From IMG/VR virus record IMGVR_UViG_3300028739_000020, positions 1 through 31,487 of that record: DNA of 31,487 bases; one strand, written 5' to 3'. A model generated the notes under the pieces. The model was not told the DNA's origin. It saw nothing but the letters and a program-made list of their open reading frames with translations, and did not search any database. This document shows positions 1-10,431 of the stretch, piece after piece (within the stretch, counting starts at the first letter, position 1; the number at the start of each line of letters is the position of its first letter). The position numbers and the translations under genes are program-made. The stretch is from a virus.

Positions 1-1592
1 ACAACACCTGCAAAAGCACCTATAATAAATTGTTCCCATTTAGAAGGATTACCATATACATCTTTAGCTCCTTGAACAAGATTACTTGCTATAGAAGTTA
101 TATATTGGTCAGTTGATTCAGTACTTTTGTTATCTATTTTACCTGATAAAAAGTTATCTAATTCATCTCCAAATTTATTACCTACTCCAGTAGCTACAGC
201 ATTCATCATCATTAATTGATTACCTGCTACTAAAGGATTAGCTGCCATCTTAGCATATTGTTGTAATTTGCTAGGTAATTTAGCAGCATAACTTTCTCCT
301 TCTTCTCCTATAGTTTTTTCTATAAAAGGAGCTAATTTTCTAGCATTTTTATATCCACCTGCATAAGCTTTACCAAATTGAAATATCTCAGCTCCAGTTA
401 ATAATGGTAAGTTAATAGCAAAATCAACATTACTCATTTTAATTCTATCATCAGTAGCTTTCTGTAGATTAGAATTATATCTATCACTAACTTGTTTATC
501 TAATACACTTTGACCTTGTTGATTAAGAACTTTAGCATAAGGATTAGTAGGGTCACCTGTCTCAGCAATTGTATAATACTCAGGGTCTTGAAGTAAAGTA
601 CCTTGTATTTTATCACTAAAGGCTTCTCTATCTTGTCCTATCTTAGCTTGTTGAGTATTAAACCAATCTTGTGAATCAGTTATAGCTGACTGTCTAGCCC
701 AACCTAATGAACCTGCTAAACCCCCTGCTAATTTAATAACAGGTTCTGCATTTTTAAGAGTCTTAGCAGCTGCAAATAATTGTTTATTAAGAGCTATACC
801 ATCTAATACTGCATCTCCTGATTTATAAGCACCAATTACATCTTCATATGTTTTACCTACAGCAGCAGCTCCTTCAAATGCCATCCTAGCATCATTAAGT
901 CCCATTAAACTAGCAGTTAAACCACCAGTAATTTCACCTGCAAGTCCTGCACCAACCATAAAACCTAAGTTTTTAAGTTGCCCACCTAAAAAGTTAGCAG
1001 TAAATATGTTATTATACCATTGACCATTAGCTTCATTTTGTTTCTCAACATCTGTTTGATAGTTAGGTAAAGCTTCTTCAGACCATTTATTAATATCTTG
1101 CATAGCAACACTAAATGGATTCTCTACAAAGCTATCCATAGTACCTTCCTTAGCCATATTACCAAGTCCTGCAATAGTACCTATTAAACCATCAGCTAAT
1201 GTAGTACCTGCAAGTACAGTACCTTTTAAGATACCTGCACCTATTTTATCATACCAAGGTTGTTCTAATGCTCTTGTATTACCTAAATCTTCTCTTTCTG
1301 ATTCATTTTTAACAGCAGAATCATATTCAGATTCACCAAATCCATTACCTCCTACATAATCTGTAGGATTAGCAGATTCATCAGTTAAAGCTTCTCTAGG
1401 ATTGTACTTAAGTTTATTAAAAAATTGATTAGCTTTTTGGTCTAAAGCATCATACTCAGGATTACCAGTTGGTGCTGGAACATCCTGAGTTACTACATTT
1501 TTATATTTACTTTTAGTTTTGTTAACTCCTTGTAATCCATCAATACTTTCAGATTCTTCTCCTGTATCAGTATTTACATATTGTTTTGCCAT
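1..1592 (-). CDS. Large internal virion (cargo-type) protein, C-terminus cut by window edge
   Basis: This open frame starts at an ATG (1590-1592) and runs without a stop to base 1, giving at least 530 residues; the C-terminus lies outside the window. It starts MAKQYVNTDTGEE and has a polar, acidic N-terminal ~110 residues. Two Gly/Ala-rich hydrophobic stretches follow (about residues 117-146 and 207-232), then further Gly/Ala-rich segments. The stretches are too small-residue-rich for ordinary membrane anchors but resemble segments of podovirus internal or ejection proteins. It is the third large gene after the muzzle gene, 13 bases downstream of the 607-residue gene, where crAss-like phages carry proteins packaged in the tail barrel and head. 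I infer an internal cargo protein possibly ejected with DNA. No catalytic motif is visible in the part present, and the missing C-terminus could hold another domain. Confidence 0.75.
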   Translation of the reverse strand, partial: MAKQYVNTDTGEESESIDGLQGVNKTKSKYKNVVTQDVPAPTGNPEYDALDQKANQFFNKLKYNPREALTDESANPTDYVGGNGFGESEYDSAVKNESEREDLGNTRALEQPWYDKIGAGILKGTVLAGTTLADGLIGTIAGLGNMAKEGTMDSFVENPFSVAMQDINKWSEEALPNYQTDVEKQNEANGQWYNNIFTANFLGGQLKNLGFMVGAGLAGEITGGLTASLMGLNDARMAFEGAAAVGKTYEDVIGAYKSGDAVLDGIALNKQLFAAAKTLKNAEPVIKLAGGLAGSLGWARQSAITDSQDWFNTQQAKIGQDREAFSDKIQGTLLQDPEYYTIAETGDPTNPYAKVLNQQGQSVLDKQVSDRYNSNLQKATDDRIKMSNVDFAINLPLLTGAEIFQFGKAYAGGYKNARKLAPFIEKTIGEEGESYAAKLPSKLQQYAKMAANPLVAGNQLMMMNAVATGVGNKFGDELDNFLSGKIDNKSTESTDQYITSIASNLVQGAKDVYGNPSKWEQFIIGAFAGV

Positions 1593-1605
1593 AATTTTTA
1601 TTTTA

Positions 1606-3429
1606 TTATCTACCTATAGGTGAATAAGGGTCTTTATTAGTATCTCCTGCAACTTGATTTAATCCATGTGAAACTACTTGTAATAAACCATCTCTTAATT
1701 GTAAACTAGCTTTTTTAGCTAAGTCTAAACGTCCTTGTTGTATATAACTTTGTACAAGTTTATCTCCATCTTGAATAGTCTTAGTATAATCATCACTTAC
1801 CACATGATTAATTTTATACTCTTTACCACTCTGAGTAGTTACTACTAATCCATTAAATAAAGGAGAGTACTTAATATCAGTTATTAAAGGTTTAGATTTC
1901 TCAGGATTTACTCTATTCTTTTCTAAATCACTTAAACTAACTGTTTTATCTGTATGTAATTTATAACCTTCACTAGCATCTCCAATAGGAGTTAAACTCT
2001 TATTATCTGATGTGACTGCTTGAGTTATAAGATTATCTGCTCCTTTATAATCAGATAGACCAAATCCATAACTTGTATGTCTTGTCTGAGCATGTTGCTC
2101 AGTAAAACCAATTTTATTTTTTACATCTCTCCAATTATCTTTAGTAGTAATACCATAAGATTTTAAATTATTATAATCATCTGTACTAAGTACAGTAGGT
2201 TTTTTCATAGCCATTAATCTAGATACTTCTTTATGATGTACATCTATACCTCTTTGGTCATAGTCAGCTTCAGAGTATCTTTGAGGATTCTTCATCATAT
2301 CATTATAAGATGAACCAGTTGGCATTGATTTATATTTAGCTGATACTGCTGCTATTTGTTTGTCAATATTTTTATTATAATCCATTACACTCTCATATTG
2401 AGCAACTGGATTAATATTTCCATTTCTACTAAATGCTGTACTTAATGGTACACCATTTGCATCAAACAATTTAGATTTAATACCACTAATTTGTTTAGCT
2501 ATTGGAGTATTAATATTATAGTAACTAGAGGTAAATGGTAAAGACCCTGATTCTCCTGAAGGTGCTTGTAAGGCTTTTGCTGCTTTAATTTTAGCAGCTT
2601 CTTCCATATTAAATCTTAATAACCAATCTGCCTCAGGTCTATTCTCTGTTTTACCTAAAGCAGCATATAATCCTTGATTAGCAAATCCTTTAATCTTATT
2701 AACTGCATCAGGAGTACCCCATTGAGTAACACCACTATTAGCTATTGCATTATCTCTAATATTCTTTAATTGTAATGCTATACCTTTTAAATTGGGGTCA
2801 GCATCAGGAGAATTTAATACTTGTTGTATAGTATTAGGGTCAACACCCATTTGAGTCACAATATTTAAGAATCCATGACCTAGTTTTTTAATATTAGGGT
2901 CTTGTATTGTTCTATCAGCAAACTCTTTAGATTGATTAGCAACCTGTTGTAATACTGCTGCACCTGAAGCATACTGAGAAGTAAGAGTAGGATTCTTCAT
3001 AAAATCATCAATAGATGTATTAGAAAAATCTTTATTGAATACCACTGAATTATCTCTAGCTCTTAATTCATTTTGGAATGCTACACCTTTTTGTCTATTA
3101 GTATAAGCTTCTTCAATAGGAGCAATATTACTAGAATAACCTGATTTTAAATCAACAAGTGATTGTCTACTAGTGGGGGTTAATCCACTAGAAGCAAGGG
3201 CACTTGATTGTTGTTTTAAGTTATCTAAATAATCACTATATTGTTTGTAAGCTACTGGGTCTTTAATAGGGTCAAGTCTACCTTTCCAAGCATCTGCTAA
3301 TGTTTCTAATTTACCCTCATCATCCTGTATAGCTTTATGTTCTGTATCTGCCATAGCTACAGGAGCCATCATATCTTGATATGAGAAAGGGTCAAATCTT
3401 GCAGAAGTTACAATCATATTAGAATCCAT
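1606..3429 (-). CDS. Conserved crAss-like virion protein (607 aa), probable cargo/inner tail protein
   Basis: This is a 607-residue soluble, largely helical-looking protein with no signal peptide or membrane segment. The N-terminus, with FDPFSYQDMMAP near residue 12 followed by a region of regularly spaced D, Y, L and W residues, resembles a protein I know from crAss-like and related Bacteroidetes phages after the muzzle gene. Residues ~45-115 (blocks such as DAWKGRLD and APIEEAYTNR) look like a helical bundle. The ATG overlaps the stop of the 908-residue gene by 11 bases, so the two are probably translationally coupled; M5 is a possible alternative start. The next gene begins 13 bases after its stop. 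I infer a structural or packaged protein from position and resemblance. The biochemical role is unknown. Confidence 0.8.
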   Translation of the reverse strand: MDSNMIVTSARFDPFSYQDMMAPVAMADTEHKAIQDDEGKLETLADAWKGRLDPIKDPVAYKQYSDYLDNLKQQSSALASSGLTPTSRQSLVDLKSGYSSNIAPIEEAYTNRQKGVAFQNELRARDNSVVFNKDFSNTSIDDFMKNPTLTSQYASGAAVLQQVANQSKEFADRTIQDPNIKKLGHGFLNIVTQMGVDPNTIQQVLNSPDADPNLKGIALQLKNIRDNAIANSGVTQWGTPDAVNKIKGFANQGLYAALGKTENRPEADWLLRFNMEEAAKIKAAKALQAPSGESGSLPFTSSYYNINTPIAKQISGIKSKLFDANGVPLSTAFSRNGNINPVAQYESVMDYNKNIDKQIAAVSAKYKSMPTGSSYNDMMKNPQRYSEADYDQRGIDVHHKEVSRLMAMKKPTVLSTDDYNNLKSYGITTKDNWRDVKNKIGFTEQHAQTRHTSYGFGLSDYKGADNLITQAVTSDNKSLTPIGDASEGYKLHTDKTVSLSDLEKNRVNPEKSKPLITDIKYSPLFNGLVVTTQSGKEYKINHVVSDDYTKTIQDGDKLVQSYIQQGRLDLAKKASLQLRDGLLQVVSHGLNQVAGDTNKDPYSPIGR

Positions 3430-6145
3430 AATCTAATCCTTTCTTAGTTTTAAGTGGTCCACCATTCTTTTTCTTATTTTTATAAGCAACTTGTCCATCC
3501 ATTAACATTTTATAGTATAATGCAGGATTTGATGCAATCATTTCTCTACTAACAGCTTCTTTACCTATATTACCTAAGTCACCAATAAAGTTATTTCTAT
3601 TAGTATTCTTAGCCATATTAAAATTAGATTTAGCTTGGTCTTTTAACATAGCTGATTTAAAAGCCATTTCATTATTAATACCTTGTTCCCAGTTAGATTG
3701 CTGAGCATTAAACTGATTAGTTCCTCTATTAAAATCTTCAACTCTTTGTCTTTGTCCTAAATTATATTCTTCAGCTTTTTGTGCTAAACTTCCTAATCCT
3801 TCATTATAATTATTATCAGCACTAAGTAATCCTGCTGCATAAGTAGCTCTATTACCACCACTTGCATTAGCTAAACCACTTCTTGTAGCTCCTGCATTAG
3901 CATTAAGTTTATTAATATAATAATCTCTATCCATAGGAGTATAACCTAAATAGTTACCAATTGTTTGACCTTTAACTTTTAATCCTGCTACAGTATTAGC
4001 TGCTGTATAATCAGGTTTATTAGTAACACCTAAAGCATCTGTAAGAGTAGCAATACCTGAAGCAGCTGTTGGTATAAACCTAGCATATCCCATATTAGTA
4101 TCATTAAGAAAACTAGGATTAGTAGGAGGAGTTGCTATATTTTGACCATAAGTTACTCTACTTGCATCTTTAGTAATAGCTCCATTAATATCAGGTATAA
4201 TAGGAGTAGCACCTTCAGCTCTATTACCTAAACTATTACCTAAAATACTTTGGTCATGAGCATATTTATCTATATCAATACCTGTTAAAGCAGGAGGATT
4301 TAAATAATCCATCTGTCCTTGTGTTGCATATATATTACCTCCAAATGCCATCATTTGTGGTTGACCTTGTGGCTGTCCACCTTGTTGAGGTACTTGTAAT
4401 CCTTGACCTCCACCTTGTTGTTGACCTTGTGCAGCTACTTGTTGAGACACTTGCTGTACTAATTGCATGGCTTGTTGTTGAGGAATCCCAGCAGTTACTA
4501 ATTGTCTTATAACTTGCTGTGGAGACATACCTTGTTGAATCCATTGTGATACTTCTTGAATTATTTGTTGCATATTAGGCTCAATTCCTTGAGGACTATC
4601 ACCTTTACTTACTTGTCCACCTTTAGCCATTTCTTGTGGTTGTTGTATTTGTTGAGTTGGGTCTTGTTGTGGAGCAACTGGTTGTGCTGTTTGTGCCATT
4701 TGACCTTGTTTTATAGCAGCAATCTGAGCAGCATTTTGTTGTCTTTGAGTCTTTTTAGTTTTTAATATCTCTTGAGCTTGTTTAAGTTTATTCATTGAAT
4801 CATCTAAACCATTTTTACTAATAGGGTCATTAGGTCTTTCATCTGATTCTTTTGATAATACTTTAGCAATATCTCCAAAAGTTTTATTCTTAAATTTATT
4901 AGGTAATCCAACTTCTTCTAATAATTTATCAGTAGGAGTTAATCTATTACTATAAATATAATCATTATATTTTACTTCACCTTCTTCTACTAAATTAGGT
5001 TTACCATTTTGTCCAATACCTTGAGGTATACCACCTAAAGGATTTTGTTCATGCGTATTACCTGTATTAAAAGCTGTAACACCATTACTAAATGCATTAG
5101 TACCACTTGATATATTACCACCCTCAGCAAACATATCTCCAGTAGGAGTAGATGCTTCAAATCCTTTATAAGCATTTGGGTCAGTAGCTCTAGCTTTCAT
5201 AACATCTGATAATTTAATAGGTCTTAAATAATTATTATGATTAGGGTCAGGGAAATCTCCTAAATAATCAACTCTAGTTGGTTTAGGAGTTATAGTAGCA
5301 GCATTTACATATTCATGTACTTTACCTACATTCTTATCTTGAGCATATTTTAATAAATCTTCTTTACTATTTATATAACCTGTAGGTTTTAAATCTGTTA
5401 AAGCTCTACTTAAAGTATCAGGATTAGATACTAAAGCATTTAAATTATTAAGATATGTTTTAGTATAATTACCATCTTGTAATCCAGTAAACCCACCATC
5501 TGCAAAGTACTGAGATTTAGCTAGATTACTATTATTTATATCTACCTTATTAATTTGAGCATTAAAATTACCCAATTGTTGTTGTCTTAATGCTTGTTCT
5601 CTATTATCTCTTGCTTTATTACCAAATATAGAAGATATACCTCCTGCAAGTAATCCAATACCTGCACCTACTCCCATACCTATAGGTCCTAAAGCAGCAC
5701 CTGCACTAGCTCCTGCCATACCATCTTTTAAAGCAGAACCCATCACATTATTTTTAGCTATTGATACTGGTTTATAAGCATCAAATGCACTAGCAATATC
5801 ATCATTACTATTAGCATTAATAGCAACATTATTTACTTTAGGTACTTTCATATTACCAAATACATCAGAACCTATATTTATTGCTCCTGAAGCTATACCC
5901 ATAGCACCACTAGCACTTAAACCTGATGTAGAAGCAGAAACAGCAGAGTTACCATCAAATGCTCCAGTAGATTTTGCTAAAGAATTTAATTTAGTAGTTC
6001 CTTGATTTACAATAGAATTCATATCTAAAGGATTAGATACAGTAACTCCATCTAAAGGATTTTTGAGATAATTCATCTCATCTCCTAAAGCAAATATGTT
6101 TCCCTTCTTTCTATTTTTAACTTTATTCTTTTTATTAGTAATCAT
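3419..6145 (-). CDS. Gln-rich, Gly-zipper cargo/inner virion protein with repeated GG motifs
   Basis: The frame opens at a TTG at 6151, but the ATG at 6143-6145 (MITNKKNK) is the better start and gives 908 residues. Landmarks in order are: a Gly/Ala-rich hydrophobic stretch (~143-175, GMAGASAGAALGPIG) followed by a basic segment; FADGG (~214) and FAEGG (~339); HEQNPLGGIP with VEEGE (~366-390); a Lys/Gln coiled-coil-like region (~450-500); MAKGG (~506); paired helices built around WIQQGMSPQQV; a Gln/Gly-rich tract (~570-598); MAFGG (~599); and a final NGG near residue 895. The glycine-zipper stretch resembles podovirus ejection proteins that insert in membranes. A promoter precedes the gene, and two more large virion proteins follow. 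I infer an internal cargo or ejection protein; function is not proven by sequence. Confidence 0.8.
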   Translation of the reverse strand: MITNKKNKVKNRKKGNIFALGDEMNYLKNPLDGVTVSNPLDMNSIVNQGTTKLNSLAKSTGAFDGNSAVSASTSGLSASGAMGIASGAINIGSDVFGNMKVPKVNNVAINANSNDDIASAFDAYKPVSIAKNNVMGSALKDGMAGASAGAALGPIGMGVGAGIGLLAGGISSIFGNKARDNREQALRQQQLGNFNAQINKVDINNSNLAKSQYFADGGFTGLQDGNYTKTYLNNLNALVSNPDTLSRALTDLKPTGYINSKEDLLKYAQDKNVGKVHEYVNAATITPKPTRVDYLGDFPDPNHNNYLRPIKLSDVMKARATDPNAYKGFEASTPTGDMFAEGGNISSGTNAFSNGVTAFNTGNTHEQNPLGGIPQGIGQNGKPNLVEEGEVKYNDYIYSNRLTPTDKLLEEVGLPNKFKNKTFGDIAKVLSKESDERPNDPISKNGLDDSMNKLKQAQEILKTKKTQRQQNAAQIAAIKQGQMAQTAQPVAPQQDPTQQIQQPQEMAKGGQVSKGDSPQGIEPNMQQIIQEVSQWIQQGMSPQQVIRQLVTAGIPQQQAMQLVQQVSQQVAAQGQQQGGGQGLQVPQQGGQPQGQPQMMAFGGNIYATQGQMDYLNPPALTGIDIDKYAHDQSILGNSLGNRAEGATPIIPDINGAITKDASRVTYGQNIATPPTNPSFLNDTNMGYARFIPTAASGIATLTDALGVTNKPDYTAANTVAGLKVKGQTIGNYLGYTPMDRDYYINKLNANAGATRSGLANASGGNRATYAAGLLSADNNYNEGLGSLAQKAEEYNLGQRQRVEDFNRGTNQFNAQQSNWEQGINNEMAFKSAMLKDQAKSNFNMAKNTNRNNFIGDLGNIGKEAVSREMIASNPALYYKMLMDGQVAYKNKKKNGGPLKTKKGLDYGF

Positions 6146-6162
6146 AATCAAATCATTTTAAA

Positions 6163-6194
6163 CAAAGATAAGTAAAATTATCTACACTTACAAG
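6163..6194 (-). promoter_or_regulatory. Bacteroidetes-type promoter for the cargo gene unit
   Basis: On the minus strand the sequence reads CTTG, 20 bases, TATCTTTG. This matches the Bacteroidetes primary sigma pattern (-33 TTG element, -7 TAnnTTTG). The -7 box covers 6163-6170, and the ATG at 6145 lies about 18 bases downstream, so the leader would be very short. The site falls between the muzzle-gene terminator and the cargo genes, as expected for a new transcription unit. Confidence 0.75.
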
Positions 6195-6199
6195 TTTTT

Positions 6200-6240
6200 T
6201 ATTAAAAAAATAATAGGAGATAAGTAAAATACTTATCCCC
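6200..6240 (-). terminator. Intrinsic terminator after the muzzle gene
   Basis: Read on the minus strand, an 8-bp perfect stem GATAAGTA/TACTTATC with a 3-base loop is extended by two G-C pairs past one mismatch. A T-rich tract (positions 6214 down to 6204) follows. It begins 8 bases after the TAA of the muzzle gene. Confidence 0.8.
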
Positions 6241-6247
6241 TACCTAT

Positions 6248-9200
6248 TTATACTGTATAGTTTACTACTAAATCATGTAATACAGTTTTATTCTCAGTCT
6301 GTCCACTACCTATTAAACTAAGATATAACCAAGGATTTCTCATCCTATCTACACCAAATCTTCTATGAGAACTACCTGGTCTATTACCTCCTATTCTTCT
6401 TGAAGTATCAGTTGGAATAGTGGCTCTCCATACTCTAAACTTTTGTTTTAAAGTAGATTTTATATTAGCTGTTTCAGTTAATTCATTACTACCAGTCTGA
6501 TACTCATTCCAAACATTTAACATGTCAAATGGTTTTAAATCACTTATCACATTATTAGAATCAAATGTATCAGCTCTAAAACTTATTGTATTAAATACTT
6601 TAGTTCTATGAGGGTCTTTATTAGCAATAACAGTAACCCAAAAAGGTTGTTTAAAATTAAAATACTCTCCATATTTACCAGCATTTTGTTCCCATAAATA
6701 TAAAGTAGTATCTCCATCAGGTACTGTTAAGAAAGGTCTTCTTAATGATAAGAAGGTATCAAAAGCATTAAACATGAATGGAGTAGCTTTATAACTATAA
6801 AAAGATAAAAACTGTTGCATTAATTCTGAATAACCTAAACAATAATCTCCATTTATAAAATATACTATACTATTTACTTTATCATATTGAGATGTAAAAG
6901 TATTGTAAGTACTTGGTAACCAACTAATTTCATTAGTAATATTATTATTAGACCATGAATGGAATCCTAATTTATCAGATAAACACTCAGGTCTATTACC
7001 ATTAAATAGATAAATACCTTTAGTAATATTATCAATAAAATATAAACCAAAATCAGATTGAGTTATACTCCATTTATTTCTAGTTCCTACAGTTGTAGTT
7101 GCATATCTTTTACCATCAACTTTAGCACTATTAGCTATTTCAATAGGTACACCATCTGAAGTATTTACTTGGATTCTACTATTATACTGTATAGTACCAA
7201 TAGCTTTATCTTGGAATACAACTAACTCATTATTTAAATTTCTAATAGCATTAACTGAACCATACACACCATCTAAATCTAAAGTATTAGCTAAAGTTAA
7301 ATTAGTCCATGTATCTATCAAATCTCCTGCTATTTTAGATTTAGTCCATGATATAGTATTAGGAAAATTATCTATATTAAACCTATTATAGTTTAAAGCA
7401 TTATAAGTAAAGAAGTTATTTCTTTGATTATATACTGGATTGAATAAATTAAAATTAATAGGTGTATCTAAAGTATTATCTAAGTTACCTCTATTTTTAT
7501 CAGTTCTACTATCTAAATTTATATGAGTCTCACATAAGAATGATACTACTTCTGATACTGAATTTACATTAGTTAATCCTGCTGTATAAGTCTTTAAACA
7601 ATCATATCTTTGTATAAAAGTATCTCCCTCAGTATAATTAACTGTAAGAGTAGTTAAAGGTAATCCTGTAGTACCAAATAAAGATATTGGTTCACCACAA
7701 GGTAACCATGTATTAGCTTCAAAAGCTTCTTGAGTTTGTCCACCAAATCTATTAGCTATATCTTCATCATCTCTATATAATTCAGCAATCCATAATCCAC
7801 TCTTTCCACTATTAGCTATAGTTATATCATCTTGGCTCATAGTATAAGCATCTGTTCTCCAAAATGAATTTACAGAATCTGTACTAACTTTATTATAACC
7901 ATTTAAACTTGGAGCAATAGTTTGTACTCCACTATTCCATTTAAATCCAAATATAGCATGAGGTGTAGATTTATATTGTATTCTTACAGGCTCATAACCT
8001 ATCTTATAATCTAATGGTAATTCATCATCATTAATAGAATTATCATAAGACATACCACGATTAATAGTATCTATAACACCATTAAAAGCAGCTGTAATAG
8101 GGAAACTACTCCACTTACCATAATCAGTATTATTAGTATTAGGCATTATGATTTTATCCACATTACCTTTATATACTATTTTTGAATTATCTTCTTCAGG
8201 TGAACCTATTTTAGTAATTACACTTTCTGTTGAATTGAATACACTTATATCAGTTATTCCATGAGTAGGAGTCCAAATATTAGCAGATTCTAAATAAGAA
8301 TTATAACCTGCATATCTTAAGTTAGACATTAATTTACTAGCTAACTTAGCACTATAATTAACAACAGATACAGGTTCATTATTTAATGACCTTTCAGCTT
8401 GCCAAGGATAAACCATAAAATCAACTATAGTTCTACCGTGGTCTGTAGCACTATAATCATCATTTTTACTTCTTACAATCCTATCTTTCCATGCTGGTGA
8501 AGTTATTAAAGATTTATAACCATAAGTACTATAGTTTCTGATACCTAAGTTATTAAATCTAAATCCTCCTACATCTTGTTTAGGAGCAGTAGAAGTAGTG
8601 ATACTTAAATTAGAATTGAATCCTGTTATATTAGTAAGCCCTATAATTCTTAATTTAAAATTATTATTCTCAATATTTTTTATATTATCATCAAATTCTA
8701 TCTCAGGAGAATTTAAAGTCATTACTGACTGGTCTATATAAAAATTAGAAGGATAGTAACTTACAAAATCAGTTGTTGCTACATCTCCCAAATAATGTTG
8801 AGTAGGAGTGCCATCATTACACTGAATCTCTCCATTAGTACTACGCCATCCTGGTATACCATAACCATGTCTAAACTCATTCCATTGACCATTATTAATA
8901 GGATTAATATTAGGTTCAACTGGTCCATTAACTATAGGTCTTGAGAACCATGAAGCTATATTATCTACTGAATTATTATATCTATCTCCTACATTAAATA
9001 GAGTAGGATTTAATATTCCTTGTGCTATTACAGACCTATCATTTAATTGTGGATAAACCACAACACCTCTAACCCTAACATATCCTAATCCTATAAGGGT
9101 GGAAATTAAAGTAGAGTCATTAATAGTATAGAATGCTTTAGAACCTTTAACTACTACACCATTTGAGTCTATATAAGTTTGAGGATTAACAGTATTTAAT

Positions 9201-10426
9201 ACATCATTAATCCATATAGTTTCAGACCATTTACCTGATGTATGTTGAGCTTGTATACCAAATCTATAAGTGTCTCTAACTTTAAAAGATTTCTGAGAAG
9301 AGTAAGCATCAGTAGATACATTATCTATAAAAGTTCTATTTCTTAATGTTTCAGGTTTATAACCATAAAAAGAGTTATTAGACTCTTCATAGTATAAATT
9401 CTTTTCACTAAAAGTAATTGTTCTATCAATAATATTTAAAGTTTGTAGAGTTGGTCTATTAATCTTGATATTACCTATAAATAAAGTATTATCTTTTTGA
9501 GCTATATTATCAATTATTAATTCTTCTCCACCAACATATAATAAATCTGAGGGAGTAATAGTACTACCAGCTGTATTAGTATCAGTATAATCAATTATAC
9601 CTGTTAGGTTATCTTTAACTGAGATATCAGTTACTTTTCTCACAGTTGGAGTTGAATCTATACTAGTTCTTATTATACTATATATTCTTAAATAATCAAA
9701 TTTAGTATCTAAGTTAGTAATGTTAATATGGAAACTATTACTTATTTTTTCTTCAGCAGTACCACCTCTTTCTTTAAATGTACTATAATACAAAGGAGAT
9801 ACATAAAATATATTAGTTTCTTGTGCATATTGATTATAATAAGTAAAAGCATATTGTACTGTTCCTGATGGAAACATACCATCACTTAAATCATTCTTAA
9901 CAATACTAACTACTTCTTTTAGTTGTAATGGTTGTACTGTATCAAATGATGTATTAGTATATACTTTAGAAGATACTATATTTACAAATCTTAGTTGATT
10001 CTTAGAATCAGTCCAATATACTTTTATAATATCTTCATTCTCATAAAAAGATAAAGTTTCTATAGGATGCTCATTATCAAGATTTAAGTTACCATTAAAT
10101 AACTGTACTCCTTTAATTACACCACTCTCTTTATAAATTTTATAAATTGTATCACCTAATGTAGTACTATGAGTAAATATAATTAATATATCTTTTACAA
10201 TAGCATATCCTAAAGCATCTCCTTTAAGTGTTATCTTATTATCATCTACATCAGATATATCTACTATCTTATTACCCTTCTCAGTAGATAAAGCTAATAA
10301 TGTATTAGAATCTCTTGATATAAGAGACATATTCATATTTTCATATGCAAATTCACTACTGAATGAAGATTCAGTAATATCTCTTTGCATACCTCTAATT
10401 TTAAATTGCATTGCATCTAACTGCAT
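6248..10426 (-). CDS. Tail muzzle (stabilization) protein of crAss-like phage
   Basis: At 1392 residues this is the largest gene here. Size, position and the N-terminal block QFKIRGMQRDITES followed by ENMNMSLISRDSNTLLAL fit the crAss-like protein usually annotated as tail stabilization protein, which forms the distal muzzle of the short tail. The C-terminal block (GNRPGSSHRRFG, DRMRNPWLYL, ending HDLVVNYTV) is also typical. Between them lie Asn/Thr/Tyr-rich beta-looking segments, including several GIYLFNGN or QFLSFYSY-like strands suggestive of a propeller fold. The start used is ATG 10426 (MQLDAMQFK); M6 is an equally plausible start because homologues often begin near MQFK. It lies 5 bases after the adaptor gene stop and is followed by a strong terminator. 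Assignment to the muzzle family is confident; domain roles are inferred. Confidence 0.9.
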   Translation of the reverse strand: MQLDAMQFKIRGMQRDITESSFSSEFAYENMNMSLISRDSNTLLALSTEKGNKIVDISDVDDNKITLKGDALGYAIVKDILIIFTHSTTLGDTIYKIYKESGVIKGVQLFNGNLNLDNEHPIETLSFYENEDIIKVYWTDSKNQLRFVNIVSSKVYTNTSFDTVQPLQLKEVVSIVKNDLSDGMFPSGTVQYAFTYYNQYAQETNIFYVSPLYYSTFKERGGTAEEKISNSFHINITNLDTKFDYLRIYSIIRTSIDSTPTVRKVTDISVKDNLTGIIDYTDTNTAGSTITPSDLLYVGGEELIIDNIAQKDNTLFIGNIKINRPTLQTLNIIDRTITFSEKNLYYEESNNSFYGYKPETLRNRTFIDNVSTDAYSSQKSFKVRDTYRFGIQAQHTSGKWSETIWINDVLNTVNPQTYIDSNGVVVKGSKAFYTINDSTLISTLIGLGYVRVRGVVVYPQLNDRSVIAQGILNPTLFNVGDRYNNSVDNIASWFSRPIVNGPVEPNINPINNGQWNEFRHGYGIPGWRSTNGEIQCNDGTPTQHYLGDVATTDFVSYYPSNFYIDQSVMTLNSPEIEFDDNIKNIENNNFKLRIIGLTNITGFNSNLSITTSTAPKQDVGGFRFNNLGIRNYSTYGYKSLITSPAWKDRIVRSKNDDYSATDHGRTIVDFMVYPWQAERSLNNEPVSVVNYSAKLASKLMSNLRYAGYNSYLESANIWTPTHGITDISVFNSTESVITKIGSPEEDNSKIVYKGNVDKIIMPNTNNTDYGKWSSFPITAAFNGVIDTINRGMSYDNSINDDELPLDYKIGYEPVRIQYKSTPHAIFGFKWNSGVQTIAPSLNGYNKVSTDSVNSFWRTDAYTMSQDDITIANSGKSGLWIAELYRDDEDIANRFGGQTQEAFEANTWLPCGEPISLFGTTGLPLTTLTVNYTEGDTFIQRYDCLKTYTAGLTNVNSVSEVVSFLCETHINLDSRTDKNRGNLDNTLDTPINFNLFNPVYNQRNNFFTYNALNYNRFNIDNFPNTISWTKSKIAGDLIDTWTNLTLANTLDLDGVYGSVNAIRNLNNELVVFQDKAIGTIQYNSRIQVNTSDGVPIEIANSAKVDGKRYATTTVGTRNKWSITQSDFGLYFIDNITKGIYLFNGNRPECLSDKLGFHSWSNNNITNEISWLPSTYNTFTSQYDKVNSIVYFINGDYCLGYSELMQQFLSFYSYKATPFMFNAFDTFLSLRRPFLTVPDGDTTLYLWEQNAGKYGEYFNFKQPFWVTVIANKDPHRTKVFNTISFRADTFDSNNVISDLKPFDMLNVWNEYQTGSNELTETANIKSTLKQKFRVWRATIPTDTSRRIGGNRPGSSHRRFGVDRMRNPWLYLSLIGSGQTENKTVLHDLVVNYTV

Positions 10427-10431
10427 AACTA

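Noticed and set aside
4335-4544. Minus-strand open frame of 69 residues rich in Ser/Thr
   Set aside because: It is a frame-shifted reading of the Gln-rich tract of the cargo gene, with no separate start context.
6146-6151. TTG start two codons upstream of the cargo gene ATG
   Set aside because: An ATG follows at once and the TTG start would leave almost no leader after the promoter.
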